From a virus: a DNA stretch of 36,400 nt. How positions within the stretch are numbered: the first letter of the stretch is position 1; every line of letters starts with the position of its first letter. The stretch is taken from the IMG/VR virus record IMGVR_UViG_3300048832_000084, positions 1 through 36,400 of that record, one strand, 5' to 3'. Below the pieces are notes generated by a model. It did not search any database and had not been told where the DNA came from. It saw nothing but the letters and a program-made list of their open reading frames with translations. This document shows positions 24,953 through 32,412 of this stretch, one piece after another. The position numbers and the translations under genes are program-made.

Positions 24953-25006
24953 CTACTTCTTAGGCATTTTAGGTTTTGGCATTGGCTTTTTTTTGTCACA
25001 TCCCAT
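24953..25006 (-). CDS. Putative 17-residue Lys/Pro-rich peptide
   Basis: A very short frame encoding MGCDKKKPMPKPKMPKK, too short for usual gene calling. It has the strongest ribosome-binding site in the region (AAAGGAGGT, 5-6 bases before ATG), which is hard to explain unless it is translated. Lies between the virion protein gene at 25023 and terL, followed by a stable hairpin. Could be a real basic peptide (DNA or RNA binding) or a translated leader controlling terL expression. Confidence 0.55.
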   Translation of the reverse strand: MGCDKKKPMPKPKMPKK

Positions 25007-25022
25007 TGTAGACCTCCTTTCT

Positions 25023-26282
25023 TTAGTAAAATTCTTGATAATCAATAGCTGCACAAGCACTAGCATTGGCCGAAAGACCACGTGCAACAATAGATAATGT
25101 ATCTGCTGCGCCTGATAATTCACCACCGAGCCATAGAATATTGGCAAATAGGTCTTTGACGGATTGCCTTGTTGATGTCGCTGTGTAGACAGTTGCCAGC
25201 TTCGTTGAACCTGTGATGTGAGTAGCTGCGACGTCTACCATGCCGATACCTGGTGCATTAGCCCACGACGCTGATTCGAGGGTTCCGCCATAATGCACCT
25301 CAAAAATAGTATTTACGTTTCCAATGGCAAGCAAGTTTACATCAATAGGCCTAAGCATTGCTTGACCCACATTTGCGGTTTGCAGTTTCATTGAAATTAT
25401 TGGGATGCCAGTTGTTGTCGTAATAGATCTTGATGTAACTCCGTTACTAATCGTTCTCGGTATCTTGCTAGTCGTTTCCGTTCCCTCAACAATTACCGAG
25501 CAACAAATTTGCCTGAAATCAGCAAGTGCAGTTGATGCACCAAAATTTTCGACTTGATATGTGACCGGTAAAATCGGTGTCTTCATGTAGACCGTGCTGA
25601 GTTGGTTGTTGTGATAGCATTCATGACATATATATGGCATACCTTCATGCACGAAACCAAATCTAACGCGACCAACGCCAAGCCATTCCAAGTCAATATA
25701 AAAAATCTGGGTTTTGGTAAAATCAAGATTGATGCCTGATGATCCTGTACCATCCATTGAATCAATATTCCAATCAGATCTTGCTACCCTTGTATTGACC
25801 ACCGATCCTGTGGTTGATGATCGAACCACAACACCCATCGCACCGTCACGCTGTTCAAAAAACACGCCGTCCATTGCACTAAATAGTCCTGAACGTTGAG
25901 CGCTGTTCGTTGCTCCTTTGCCCATAACTACCGTTAGTAAGCATAAAATTGATGTACCAGGAGTATAGAGCGAAAGCTTTTTACTTGATCTTGTCGCTTT
26001 ATCCCCATTAGCTGCTGTGGTCTCAAATTTACATGATGAATTATTAGCCACATGTGCAATTGTTGCACCTCCCACAAGAGCCTCAGACCATATCAATGCC
26101 TTTTTATCTTGGATCTCGTAGTTGTCGAAAACAACGTTTGGTGTTGATACTCGTTGACGTGCAAAGGCATCAATCGTAGGACCATCACCAAAGGTAACAC
26201 GCTGTGCGAATTCTAAATGATCGCCTCGTGTTGTTTCAACGTAGCTCCTATATATCCTGTCATTCAGACTTGTCTCCGTCAC
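25023..26282 (-). CDS. Conserved phage structural protein (DAF-RLRVS family)
   Basis: A 419-residue protein from GTG 26282 (AGGAG, 7-base spacing). It contains the signature DAFARQRVSTPNVVFDNYEI (about 38-57), a variant of the DAFGRLRVSxPxxLFD motif of a widespread phage virion protein family, followed by GVFFEQRDGAMGVVVRSST and IDLEWLGVGRVRFGFVHEG (about 200-218). The family is beta-rich and its position varies; here it lies between terminase subunits. Exact virion location is not known. The start overlaps the small terminase gene end by 23 bases. Confidence 0.8.
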   Translation of the reverse strand: MTETSLNDRIYRSYVETTRGDHLEFAQRVTFGDGPTIDAFARQRVSTPNVVFDNYEIQDKKALIWSEALVGGATIAHVANNSSCKFETTAANGDKATRSSKKLSLYTPGTSILCLLTVVMGKGATNSAQRSGLFSAMDGVFFEQRDGAMGVVVRSSTTGSVVNTRVARSDWNIDSMDGTGSSGINLDFTKTQIFYIDLEWLGVGRVRFGFVHEGMPYICHECYHNNQLSTVYMKTPILPVTYQVENFGASTALADFRQICCSVIVEGTETTSKIPRTISNGVTSRSITTTTGIPIISMKLQTANVGQAMLRPIDVNLLAIGNVNTIFEVHYGGTLESASWANAPGIGMVDVAATHITGSTKLATVYTATSTRQSVKDLFANILWLGGELSGAADTLSIVARGLSANASACAAIDYQEFY

Positions 26283-26688
26283 TGTCTGACTCCTTTTTCT
26301 TGTTAAAGCCTAATTTTATTTCGACACCATCCTTGGTTTTTATTATAGTAGGCTTCTGTTCAAAAATCTCTTCGGGATTATCTCGCATACCGAGCCAGTT
26401 TTTTGACAGCCAGATCATCATCGGGACAGAGCCTTTAATTACAGCGTTCATCATCGCTTTTCGTAGCGAACTTTTGCCAAATTCTTTTTCTTTTTTTAGG
26501 TAATCAGCAAAAGATATACTGTATTTTTCCTGTACCCGACGCGATAAAGTATCGTATGAGATGCCTAGAACATAGGCACAATCATCGCCTGTACAATGCA
26601 CTCTTGCTAGACGCTGTAACTCATCCCAATCGGGATCAGGTATTTTCGGCCTACCTCCCTCACCTTTTTTTGGACCTGGTTTTGCCAT
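26260..26688 (-). CDS. Terminase small subunit-like DNA-binding protein
   Basis: A 142-residue basic protein. ATG 26688 is chosen (AGGTGA, 8-base spacing) over GTG 26697. The N-terminus is a basic arm (MAKPGPKKGEGGRPK), followed by a helix-turn-helix (CAYVLGISYDTLSRRVQEKY) and an oligomerisation helix ending SVPMMIWLSKNWLGMRD, typical of phage small terminase subunits. It recognises the packaging site and recruits TerL. It is separated from terL by one structural gene and a peptide ORF. Confidence 0.8.
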   Translation of the reverse strand: MAKPGPKKGEGGRPKIPDPDWDELQRLARVHCTGDDCAYVLGISYDTLSRRVQEKYSISFADYLKKEKEFGKSSLRKAMMNAVIKGSVPMMIWLSKNWLGMRDNPEEIFEQKPTIIKTKDGVEIKLGFNKKKESDSDGDKSE

Positions 26689-26697
26689 GAACGTCAC

Positions 26698-26934
26698 CTA
26701 TATTTCTTCATAAATTAACAAGCCATCATCATTCACATCACCATGATGCCTAAAAGTTAGCTCTTTTAAATAAATATCATGATCAGTTGGGCATTTTTTT
26801 GTACCCTCTGAATACGCTAATGCGTTTTTATTTGGCTCTACAATTTTGATAAATGGAATTCTAGATAGATCTGTTTGATCTGGCATTTCCATAATTTTAG
26901 AAAATCTTTTTTTATCGACAAGCACCACTCGCAT
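26698..26934 (-). CDS. Hypothetical protein
   Basis: A 78-residue protein with AGGAAA upstream of ATG. The first half is basic, the C-terminal part contains YLKELTFRHHGDVNDDGLL. No membrane segment, signal peptide or known motif. Lies between the first gene of the leftward late block and the small terminase gene. Confidence 0.5.
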   Translation of the reverse strand: MRVVLVDKKRFSKIMEMPDQTDLSRIPFIKIVEPNKNALAYSEGTKKCPTDHDIYLKELTFRHHGDVNDDGLLIYEEI

Positions 26935-26943
26935 CTCTGTTTC

Positions 26944-27261
26944 CTATTTTTTACCTTTTCCCTCAGTCAGCTTACTAACCTCTTTCATCAACATTAAATC
27001 GATCTCATCAGGATTTTCTTGCACATCTAACGCGCCTCCATCAATCAAAATTATCTCAGACTTAAAATATAAATCGTCATAGGGATAATATTGCTTGTAC
27101 GAGCGGATTGCGTTCACATTTAGTCTAATAGCACGATTTTGGTTTGCGTGAACAGTGATAAAAAAAGGCCTAGTGATCGAAATATCATATCCGGTGTTGA
27201 TATCTGCCATCGTTTTGTTACCTGCTGTTAATGTTATGATCATTAGTATTAATCTTATCAT
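26944..27261 (-). CDS. Hypothetical protein at the start of the late block
   Basis: A 105-residue protein from ATG 27261 with GGGAGG upstream; a second start at 27210 with CAGGT is also possible. The N-terminal 19 residues are hydrophobic (MIRLILMIITLTAGNKTMA) and could be a signal or anchor, absent if the second start is used. The C-terminal half (SEIILIDGGALDVQENPDEI) resembles the beta-hairpin plus helix of FlbD-like proteins, weakly. First gene of the leftward late transcript. Confidence 0.5.
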   Translation of the reverse strand: MIRLILMIITLTAGNKTMADINTGYDISITRPFFITVHANQNRAIRLNVNAIRSYKQYYPYDDLYFKSEIILIDGGALDVQENPDEIDLMLMKEVSKLTEGKGKK

Positions 27262-27285
27262 CCCCGTGCCTCCCAATGTTGTCAA

Positions 27286-27417
27286 TTTATATTACTTATA
27301 TTATCAACATGTTATCAGATAATTTAAAGTTTTTCTTCACTTTCTGCGATTAGTATTATATATCCCCTAAGGCTAGCAGTGTTAGGATAAGGGACTGAAC
27401 AATGAAAGGTAAATAAA
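27286..27417. promoter_or_regulatory. Divergent intergenic region, likely promoter zone
   Basis: A 132-bp AT-rich gap between the divergent genes at 27261 (minus) and 27418 (plus). This is the only place where both the late block and the small rightward cassette can start, so promoters for both are expected here. Visible elements are two TTATCA direct repeats around AACATGTT (an 8-bp palindrome) at about 27303-27320, and AT-rich -10-like boxes (TATTAT, TATATA). No consensus -35/-10 pair stands out. A four-codon open frame (MKGK) at 27402 precedes the first plus-strand gene. Confidence 0.45.
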
Positions 27418-27585
27418 ATGAGCACAATAGACCAATCCCTTGAGCAATTTGGTGACACTATGAACATGAAACAAATCAAATGTTTCTTGAGACTTCACGG
27501 AATATCATTCAACGAATTTTCTGAATCATTTTCGACTGAAACAAATATAGACACCGCACTTTTTTTTGACTGGCTTGGGTATTAA
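27418..27585 (+). CDS. Small protein at the start of the rightward cassette
   Basis: A 55-residue protein (MSTIDQSLEQFGDTMNMKQI at the start, ending FDWLGY), preceded by AAAGGT at 8 bases. Predicted helical with a conserved-looking aromatic C-terminus (TALFFDWLGY). First gene of the seven-gene rightward cassette 27418-28949. Function unknown; such small early genes often modulate host proteins. Confidence 0.6.
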   Translation: MSTIDQSLEQFGDTMNMKQIKCFLRLHGISFNEFSESFSTETNIDTALFFDWLGY

Positions 27586-27597
27586 AAAGAGAAAATT

Positions 27598-27843
27598 ATG
27601 AACACTGAACAATCACAAAAAGAAGGGACAGAATCACAAATATACACATTTTTTGTTAAGTCGAACAATGACCCTGATTGCTCAAAATATGACGCTATTA
27701 TGTTAGAGGGAGTTGATAGATTAGACGCACAATCAAAACTCAATGTATATCATAGACGAATAATCGCATTTAGGAGGGAAAACTGTGAGCAATGTAACAA
27801 AGATCAAAAAGAACACGGACAACATGATGATCGAATGTGCTGA
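27598..27843 (+). CDS. Small protein with Cys/His-rich C-terminus
   Basis: An 81-residue protein. The C-terminus has CEQC (63-66), two His (about 73 and 76) and a last-residue Cys, a possible zinc site. The next gene starts inside it at 27785. Ribosome-binding site moderate (AAAGAGAAAA). Function unknown. Confidence 0.6.
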   Translation: MNTEQSQKEGTESQIYTFFVKSNNDPDCSKYDAIMLEGVDRLDAQSKLNVYHRRIIAFRRENCEQCNKDQKEHGQHDDRMC

Positions 27844-28000
27844 AAAGAACGTTTACGGTCGTATGCTTATTTATGTAACTAATGAACAGCAAGCAAAGTA
27901 TCTTAGGATTTTGACAAACAAAACAACACTAGATTATCGAGACCTTGAGGCTTTGCAGAACCTAGGCTTTGAGATCCAACTAACTCAATTACCGGCGTGA
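27785..28000 (+). CDS. Small hypothetical protein (GTG start)
   Basis: A 71-residue protein starting with GTG at 27785, with a near-perfect ribosome-binding site (TAGGAGGG, about 7-base spacing), so this start is well supported although it overlaps the previous gene by 59 bases. Helical and charged; contains YVTNEQQAKYLRILTNKTTL. No recognised family. Confidence 0.65.
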   Translation: MSNVTKIKKNTDNMMIECAEKNVYGRMLIYVTNEQQAKYLRILTNKTTLDYRDLEALQNLGFEIQLTQLPA

Positions 28001-28011
28001 GGAACAATGAA

Positions 28012-28362
28012 ATGAAAAAGAAAGTAACTAAAAAAGCACCTAAGAAGTTAGGTTGGGAAAAACGTCAACAAATGGGATTTGATTTGATTGATGAGAGTTT
28101 TATCGCTACGTGGGTGCAATACCTATCTGACATACGCAACAACACAAACAACGAAGAATTTCTGCACGATGTAAATCAAACCCTTTATAATTTTGTGATC
28201 ACTTTATCAAATCTATGTGGTGAAATGATGTCAGCGGACCCAGAAAAACATGAAATAGGAGCAATAATATTTCGATCGATGTTGATCGAAAATTTACATA
28301 GAAATCAAGTTGATCAACTTATTGACCTGAAAAAATCAAAGAAGGTGAGTAAAAAGAAATGA
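28012..28362 (+). CDS. Lys-rich hypothetical protein
   Basis: A 116-residue protein taken from ATG 28012, with GAGGA about 8 bases upstream; the GTG at 27997 is less likely. N- and C-termini are Lys-rich (KKKVTKKAPKKLGWEK; KKSKKVSKKK) and the middle is helical with Asn/Thr. Basic ends suggest nucleic-acid contact. Overlaps the next gene by ATGA. Function unknown. Confidence 0.6.
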   Translation: MKKKVTKKAPKKLGWEKRQQMGFDLIDESFIATWVQYLSDIRNNTNNEEFLHDVNQTLYNFVITLSNLCGEMMSADPEKHEIGAIIFRSMLIENLHRNQVDQLIDLKKSKKVSKKK

Positions 28363-28550
28363 AAGTACAACTTAAGATTTTGCGTAAAGGGCGGGGTAAA
28401 ATGCGCGTATCTGTGTATGAAGTTACGAGTGATGCCCGAATCTATTTATGCGTAATGGAAGGGACAATACCCGAAATTGTGTATAAATTAAATCAAAAGT
28501 ATGGTGAGAGAATCGAAGTCGAAAAGTCGATTTTTCAAGGGTGGTATTAA
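28359..28550 (+). CDS. Small GWY-ending protein, paralogue A
   Basis: A 63-residue beta/alpha protein starting MKVQLKILRKGRG and ending EKSIFQGWY. The next gene has the same layout (MKIKLKIL ... MKQKGWY), so the two are tandem paralogues. ATGA overlap with the upstream gene. Function unknown; small anti-host proteins are often found in such duplicated early pairs. Confidence 0.6.
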   Translation: MKVQLKILRKGRGKMRVSVYEVTSDARIYLCVMEGTIPEIVYKLNQKYGERIEVEKSIFQGWY

Positions 28551-28738
28551 TGAAAATTAAACTAAAAATATTAAGTCTCAATCGATTTGGCGTTTATCAC
28601 TCAAAACCGGATGAGGTGGTATTTCTTGGCGAGTATAAGGGGTCGATAGCTACTGTTAAACGGCTATTAGGTAAAAATCTAGCAATCCCAGAATCCGAAA
28701 TTGAGATTGAACGAATGAAACAAAAAGGATGGTATTAA
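28550..28738 (+). CDS. Small GWY-ending protein, paralogue B
   Basis: A 62-residue protein starting at ATG 28550, overlapping the previous stop (TAATG); the GTG at 28541 is not needed. It begins MKIKLKILSLNRFG and ends MKQKGWY, mirroring the gene before it (MKVQLKIL ... FQGWY). Internal sequence has diverged, so the duplication is not recent. Function unknown. Confidence 0.6.
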   Translation: MKIKLKILSLNRFGVYHSKPDEVVFLGEYKGSIATVKRLLGKNLAIPESEIEIERMKQKGWY

Positions 28739-28739
28739 T

Positions 28740-28949
28740 ATGGATATCAAAACTGTAATAATGGTGAGAAATCAGGAAACAAGTACCTTAAGTTTAGTTA
28801 ATGTAACTTTAAAAGAATTTATCAACAATGAAAGTGATCGACTAATTGTTGCTTGTGATGAAGCTGAAAATAGGTACCAAAAAACTGATGAGTTTTTGAA
28901 TTATTTCGGCTGGCCTGAAGAAATTTGGGTTAAAAAGATTATGCCTTAA
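28740..28949 (+). CDS. Small hypothetical protein ending the rightward cassette
   Basis: A 69-residue protein starting one base after the previous stop (TAATATG), probably by translational coupling. Acidic, mixed alpha/beta, with the C-terminus FGWPEEIWVKKIMP. Its last 11 bases overlap the convergent nuclease gene. Function unknown. Confidence 0.55.
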   Translation: MDIKTVIMVRNQETSTLSLVNVTLKEFINNESDRLIVACDEAENRYQKTDEFLNYFGWPEEIWVKKIMP

Positions 28950-29253
28950 CCTTCAGATAGCCTTTTTCCGCCAGTATACTATTTAGCGACCTACCTTTGA
29001 CTAGCACTTCACACAGCCAACGACCAAACGAATCTTGCTTGTGGGGATCTATCACTACAGTTGCACCGCCAATAAGAGCCTCAACAAATTCTTTGGCATC
29101 CTCCCCGCGTTTTTTATCGGACCCATGGACTTCGAAAGCGTCACAATCAAAAAGCCTTACCGTAACAGTGATTGTGATACCAAAGTCTAAATCAACCGAT
29201 CCTTTAAATGTATCAGCATCAACAACACGAGTGACTTTGCAATTATGGAGCAT
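28939..29253 (-). CDS. Thermonuclease (SNase) family nuclease
   Basis: A 104-residue protein from ATG 29253 (GAGGTG, 8-base spacing). It has the staphylococcal nuclease layout: RVVDADTF (D12 and D14 equivalent to D19/D21), RLFDCDAFEV (R33, D38, E41 equivalent to R35, D40, E43) and DSFGRWL (R78 equivalent to R87). The Thr at SNase position 41 is Ala here. No signal peptide, so it should act in the cytoplasm, perhaps on host DNA. Shorter than secreted SNases but the core is complete. Confidence 0.85.
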   Translation of the reverse strand: MLHNCKVTRVVDADTFKGSVDLDFGITITVTVRLFDCDAFEVHGSDKKRGEDAKEFVEALIGGATVVIDPHKQDSFGRWLCEVLVKGRSLNSILAEKGYLKVKA

Positions 29254-30064
29254 AAAAGCACCTCGGACGATTGCGACAAACTGCATTTCTGTTCATTGGT
29301 ATTATTGTATCATCCCAGGCCTTGTCGCACAAAATTCCTGCCATGTATATGTCAAGACGGCATTGACTGGGAGGGTGTAGCTGCAAAGTGATTTTGCTCA
29401 CATAGGAATCAGTAACATCAGGATCAGGTAGACGTGTCTCACGGTTTAAAGTGTAGATCGTTTCGGCAAGGGATTTTGCTGCGAAATATGAGCGGTAACA
29501 AACATTTTGCTCAAATACTGTATCAAAGTTTTTGTCGCACATTTCAACCTTTAGATTATTGCGCTCTAATTTCTTTGTTTTTTCCATTTGCCCAAAAATC
29601 TTGCGAGCACATACGTGAGTTGCATAATAATCAGCCTCACCTTCGATAGAATATTCTAGGTAGCTCATAAGAGGATATCCTGCTAAGAGATGTCCTATCT
29701 CATGGCAAATTGCTAGCATAAACCCGTCTTTTGTTAGCTGCACACGACGGGCAAGACCACCGTTTAGCTTAATGACCCATGCGTTCCAGTTCCAGGGTGG
29801 AACCTTGCTGATGTTTGCGTAAATGTTATTGATGCGACTATTCCAATCGCTATCAAACCAAAAGTAAACTGGCTCACCCGTAGTCGATTTTACGCCGTTG
29901 AAAACGGGTTTATAAATCTTGTAGACATAGTCGATTATCTCCCAAAACTCTTTTTCCGAGATATTCCATGTGACCTTGGGATCATCCCCGTTATGCATTT
30001 CATTTTCAGGAAAGGAAGCAAATAGATTCGTACTAATAAAAAATAGAAGTATTATTCTGAGCAT
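29243..30064 (-). CDS. Exported zinc metalloprotease (HEIGH ... EGEADY)
   Basis: A 273-residue protein with an N-terminal signal peptide (about residues 1-16, LRIILLFFISTNLFA) and a zinc motif HEIGH (121-125) followed by SIEGEADYYATHVC (about 139-152), where E141, E143 or D145 could be the third ligand. This resembles a group of exported peptidases that I associate with Bdellovibrionota. At least nine Cys in the second half suggest disulphides. Its Shine-Dalgarno (GAGGG) lies in the stem of a terminator-like hairpin immediately before ATG. It may cut envelope or prey proteins during release; target unknown. Confidence 0.8.
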   Translation of the reverse strand: MLRIILLFFISTNLFASFPENEMHNGDDPKVTWNISEKEFWEIIDYVYKIYKPVFNGVKSTTGEPVYFWFDSDWNSRINNIYANISKVPPWNWNAWVIKLNGGLARRVQLTKDGFMLAICHEIGHLLAGYPLMSYLEYSIEGEADYYATHVCARKIFGQMEKTKKLERNNLKVEMCDKNFDTVFEQNVCYRSYFAAKSLAETIYTLNRETRLPDPDVTDSYVSKITLQLHPPSQCRLDIYMAGILCDKAWDDTIIPMNRNAVCRNRPRCFYAP

Positions 30065-30099
30065 AAAAAAACCCTCGTTTTATTGTTTAAAACAAGGGT
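30065..30099 (-). terminator. Intrinsic terminator whose stem holds the next gene's SD
   Basis: On the minus strand an 11-bp stem with one C-A mismatch (ACCCT-GTTTTA side and TAAAAC-GAGGGT side, 5-base loop) is followed by seven T residues and then the metalloprotease ATG at 30064. It would terminate transcription from the papain-like gene before the metalloprotease. The GAGGG in the 3' arm is also the best ribosome-binding site for the metalloprotease, so folding would also block translation. Confidence 0.7.
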
Positions 30100-30125
30100 A
30101 TTTAAAAATTAGGAGTTAGTCAAAT

Positions 30126-31304
30126 TTAGTATTCAATCTCTGGCTTAATTGTCTCTCGGTAGGTATTGCCAACCTTGACAGTCACGCTATCCGTCGCCTC
30201 ACCGCATTGGGTAACTGCGTGAAGTGTTAGCCTCTTGGTAATTCGCGGCCGGTACTTAATCATGGCTGATTGTGGCTGTGCGCCGTTGTCAAACGCTGGT
30301 TCTGCAGTCCAATAGTAGCGATGTCCAAACCGCTCTTTAGTGCCTAAAAACATGATCTGACCATATCTCACGTTCACGAGATCGCCGTAACCGGTGTCAG
30401 CATAAGGCTGAGGGTCACATGGTCCTGGATCGGGATCAGGCGTTGGATCAGGATCAGGTGATGGACCTGGATCTGGCTGCTTGTCGTCATAGACGATATA
30501 GTTAGCCCATTCACCGATGCCATTAGCACCGAATTTGATGCGCATGTAACCGCCTTCACCCCATGATTGACCCCAACTGTTACGCATAATCCAGTAGTCT
30601 TTACCCCATCCAACAAGGTTGACGGCGTGATTATGTTGACGGTATCCGGTATCCTCGAATATTCCACTTCGATAACTCGAAAAGCCTGAATCTACTGCAA
30701 CGCCAACTGAGACTGGACCATACTTAAAAATTGCTGATTTTATCTCTTCTGTCGTGGGACTTTGTGAGATATAACCCCAGCTTGTTAGTTTCCATTTGTA
30801 GTTAATATTTGATTTACAAGTGCTATCGGTTCCAGTATATGGATACTCGCTAGCTAATACGGAACCTTTTGGCGACATATGCGCATCGTGCGCAAAAAAT
30901 CCCCCGTTACAAGACCACTCACTCGGATTAGCGCACGATAGCAGATACTGCTCGCTAAGATCCTCTTTACCACCAAATATCCTTCGCACATCCTGAAAGG
31001 TTGCCGTCGTACTAAATGCCCAGCAGCTGCCGCACTGCCCTTGGTTCTCGATTGGTGCTAGCTCTGCTTTTTGTCGCCAGTCGAATTCCTCGGGCAAATT
31101 AGCCTCGATTGGAACCCTTCTAAATTTGATTTTAGAAGTATCCTTTGGGATCACTAAACCTGTGCGATACATATGACCTGATTTAGTAAAAACTGCGTCT
31201 TTTGGTATCGTTAGCATAACCGAGGATTTTTGATCTCCGATTTCGATACTTGAACAACTTGTGGCTAGCACAAATAAAGCCATAAACTTCCAAAATGACT
31301 TCAT
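30126..31304 (-). CDS. Exported papain-family (C1A) cysteine protease lipoprotein
   Basis: A 392-residue protein. A lipoprotein-type signal ends at LATSC (Cys 17). The papain domain has QGQCGSCWAFS (oxyanion Q88, nucleophile C94), the CNGG disulphide loop (132-135), HNHAVNLVGWG (H226) and NSWGQSWGEGGY (N242), so all catalytic residues are present. There is no obvious inhibitory I29 propeptide. A Pro-Asp repeat linker (about 277-295) joins a C-terminal beta-rich domain (about 300-392), perhaps for binding. AGGAGGTG-type site before ATG. Very unusual in a phage; likely acts in the envelope or outside. Confidence 0.9.
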   Translation of the reverse strand: MKSFWKFMALFVLATSCSSIEIGDQKSSVMLTIPKDAVFTKSGHMYRTGLVIPKDTSKIKFRRVPIEANLPEEFDWRQKAELAPIENQGQCGSCWAFSTTATFQDVRRIFGGKEDLSEQYLLSCANPSEWSCNGGFFAHDAHMSPKGSVLASEYPYTGTDSTCKSNINYKWKLTSWGYISQSPTTEEIKSAIFKYGPVSVGVAVDSGFSSYRSGIFEDTGYRQHNHAVNLVGWGKDYWIMRNSWGQSWGEGGYMRIKFGANGIGEWANYIVYDDKQPDPGPSPDPDPTPDPDPGPCDPQPYADTGYGDLVNVRYGQIMFLGTKERFGHRYYWTAEPAFDNGAQPQSAMIKYRPRITKRLTLHAVTQCGEATDSVTVKVGNTYRETIKPEIEY

Positions 31305-31348
31305 GTTTCACCTCCCGTTTACACATGATGTTTCATACCATAATTATA

Positions 31349-31774
31349 TCAGGGCTTCGGCATATAATCAAATTTCCAAATTTTCCACATTGGAAAGTTA
31401 GGGCAAGTCTTGATTGGTGAGAAATAATTGTGAGGATAAACTTCGCTGCGCTTGATTTTATATGTCGCCATTAGGTTTTTAACCAAAAAGTAAAGTGCAT
31501 TAAATTGCTTTTCGTTAAACTCCCTACGGCCTGAAACACAAATACCTATTGATCTAAGGTTATGCTTTCTACAGTGGGCACCAGATATTTTAATGTCACG
31601 TCCGTTGAATACCTCACCCTTTTTATCGATGAAAAAATGATAGCCGATGTCAGTCCATTTTTTATCCAAGTGCCATTTTCTAACGGTCTCAATATTATCA
31701 TGATCCGGTACGTCACTGTCTGAACAATGCACTATGATTTTATCTATTTTATTCAAGTCACGTTCTACGTTCAT
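31349..31774 (-). CDS. N-acetylmuramoyl-L-alanine amidase endolysin, T7 lysozyme-like
   Basis: A 141-residue amidase_2/PGRP-fold enzyme without signal peptide. Zinc ligands H16 (IIVHCSDS), H115 (VYPHNYF) and C124 (IKTCPNF), catalytic Y45 (IGYHFFID) and K122 match T7 lysozyme H17, H122, C130, Y46 and K128 with the same spacing around K-T-C. It cuts the amide bond between MurNAc and L-Ala in peptidoglycan. Cytoplasmic until released by a membrane-permeabilising protein. ATGA overlap with the upstream gene. Confidence 0.92.
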   Translation of the reverse strand: MNVERDLNKIDKIIVHCSDSDVPDHDNIETVRKWHLDKKWTDIGYHFFIDKKGEVFNGRDIKISGAHCRKHNLRSIGICVSGRREFNEKQFNALYFLVKNLMATYKIKRSEVYPHNYFSPIKTCPNFPMWKIWKFDYMPKP

Positions 31775-32172
31775 TTAAAAACCTTCAATTGACCCGTGTA
31801 TTTAATGATTGATTTTTTTTCCTCTATGTCGAATCCGATGATACCATCTTCTAACAAACTTTTTACTATTTCATAGGCAATCGTTTTTTTAATATGTTTA
31901 TCCAGCATATCGTGATCTATAGACATCTCGCATATCACTTTATCAATAGTATAATGTCTTGAAACAGTGTGTAGGTTTTCTTTCAAATATATCTTTATAT
32001 ATGGAGTGATATCAAAACCTACTTTTCCTGCTTCATCTATTTTTTTCTCTAACTTGTCTATCAATGTAATAATTTTTACAAATGAATCCTCTAATAACTC
32101 CCCGCCGTTAGGCGGAGTAATACCGCGTTTGATGCATTTTTCTTCGATTGTCTTACATAGTTTATGAATCAT
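31771..32172 (-). CDS. Hypothetical protein upstream of endolysin
   Basis: A 133-residue Lys/Ile/Glu-rich protein, helical with a long amphipathic centre (SFVKIITLIDKLEKKIDEAG). No signal or membrane segment. Coupled by ATGA overlaps both to the gene upstream and to the endolysin gene downstream. Function unknown. Confidence 0.55.
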   Translation of the reverse strand: MIHKLCKTIEEKCIKRGITPPNGGELLEDSFVKIITLIDKLEKKIDEAGKVGFDITPYIKIYLKENLHTVSRHYTIDKVICEMSIDHDMLDKHIKKTIAYEIVKSLLEDGIIGFDIEEKKSIIKYTGQLKVFK

Positions 32173-32411
32173 AATTTAACGTGCCCAATCTTTTCAAACT
32201 CGTTCAGCTCAAACTCACCCATAATTTCCTTGAGAGGTTCGATCGATTCTGCACCGACAGCCTTAGCGTATATTTTTAGCCTTTTTTTACTGTCTTTGAT
32301 CTCGGTGTTGTAACCTCTCACAAGCGTAGCTTTGTCCTCAAGTTGCTGTTCAATGTGATTTGCAATTTGTACGATCTTTTTCGATAAATACTCAATTTGA
32401 TCCGAATTCAC
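32169..32411 (-). CDS. Small helical hypothetical protein (GTG start)
   Basis: An 80-residue protein with GTG start supported by AGGGGA about 6 bases upstream. Mostly helical, coiled-coil-like (EYLSKKIVQIANHIEQQLED). Lies between the resolvase gene and another unknown gene, translationally coupled. Function unknown. Confidence 0.55.
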   Translation of the reverse strand: MNSDQIEYLSKKIVQIANHIEQQLEDKATLVRGYNTEIKDSKKRLKIYAKAVGAESIEPLKEIMGEFELNEFEKIGHVKL

Positions 32412-32412
32412 A

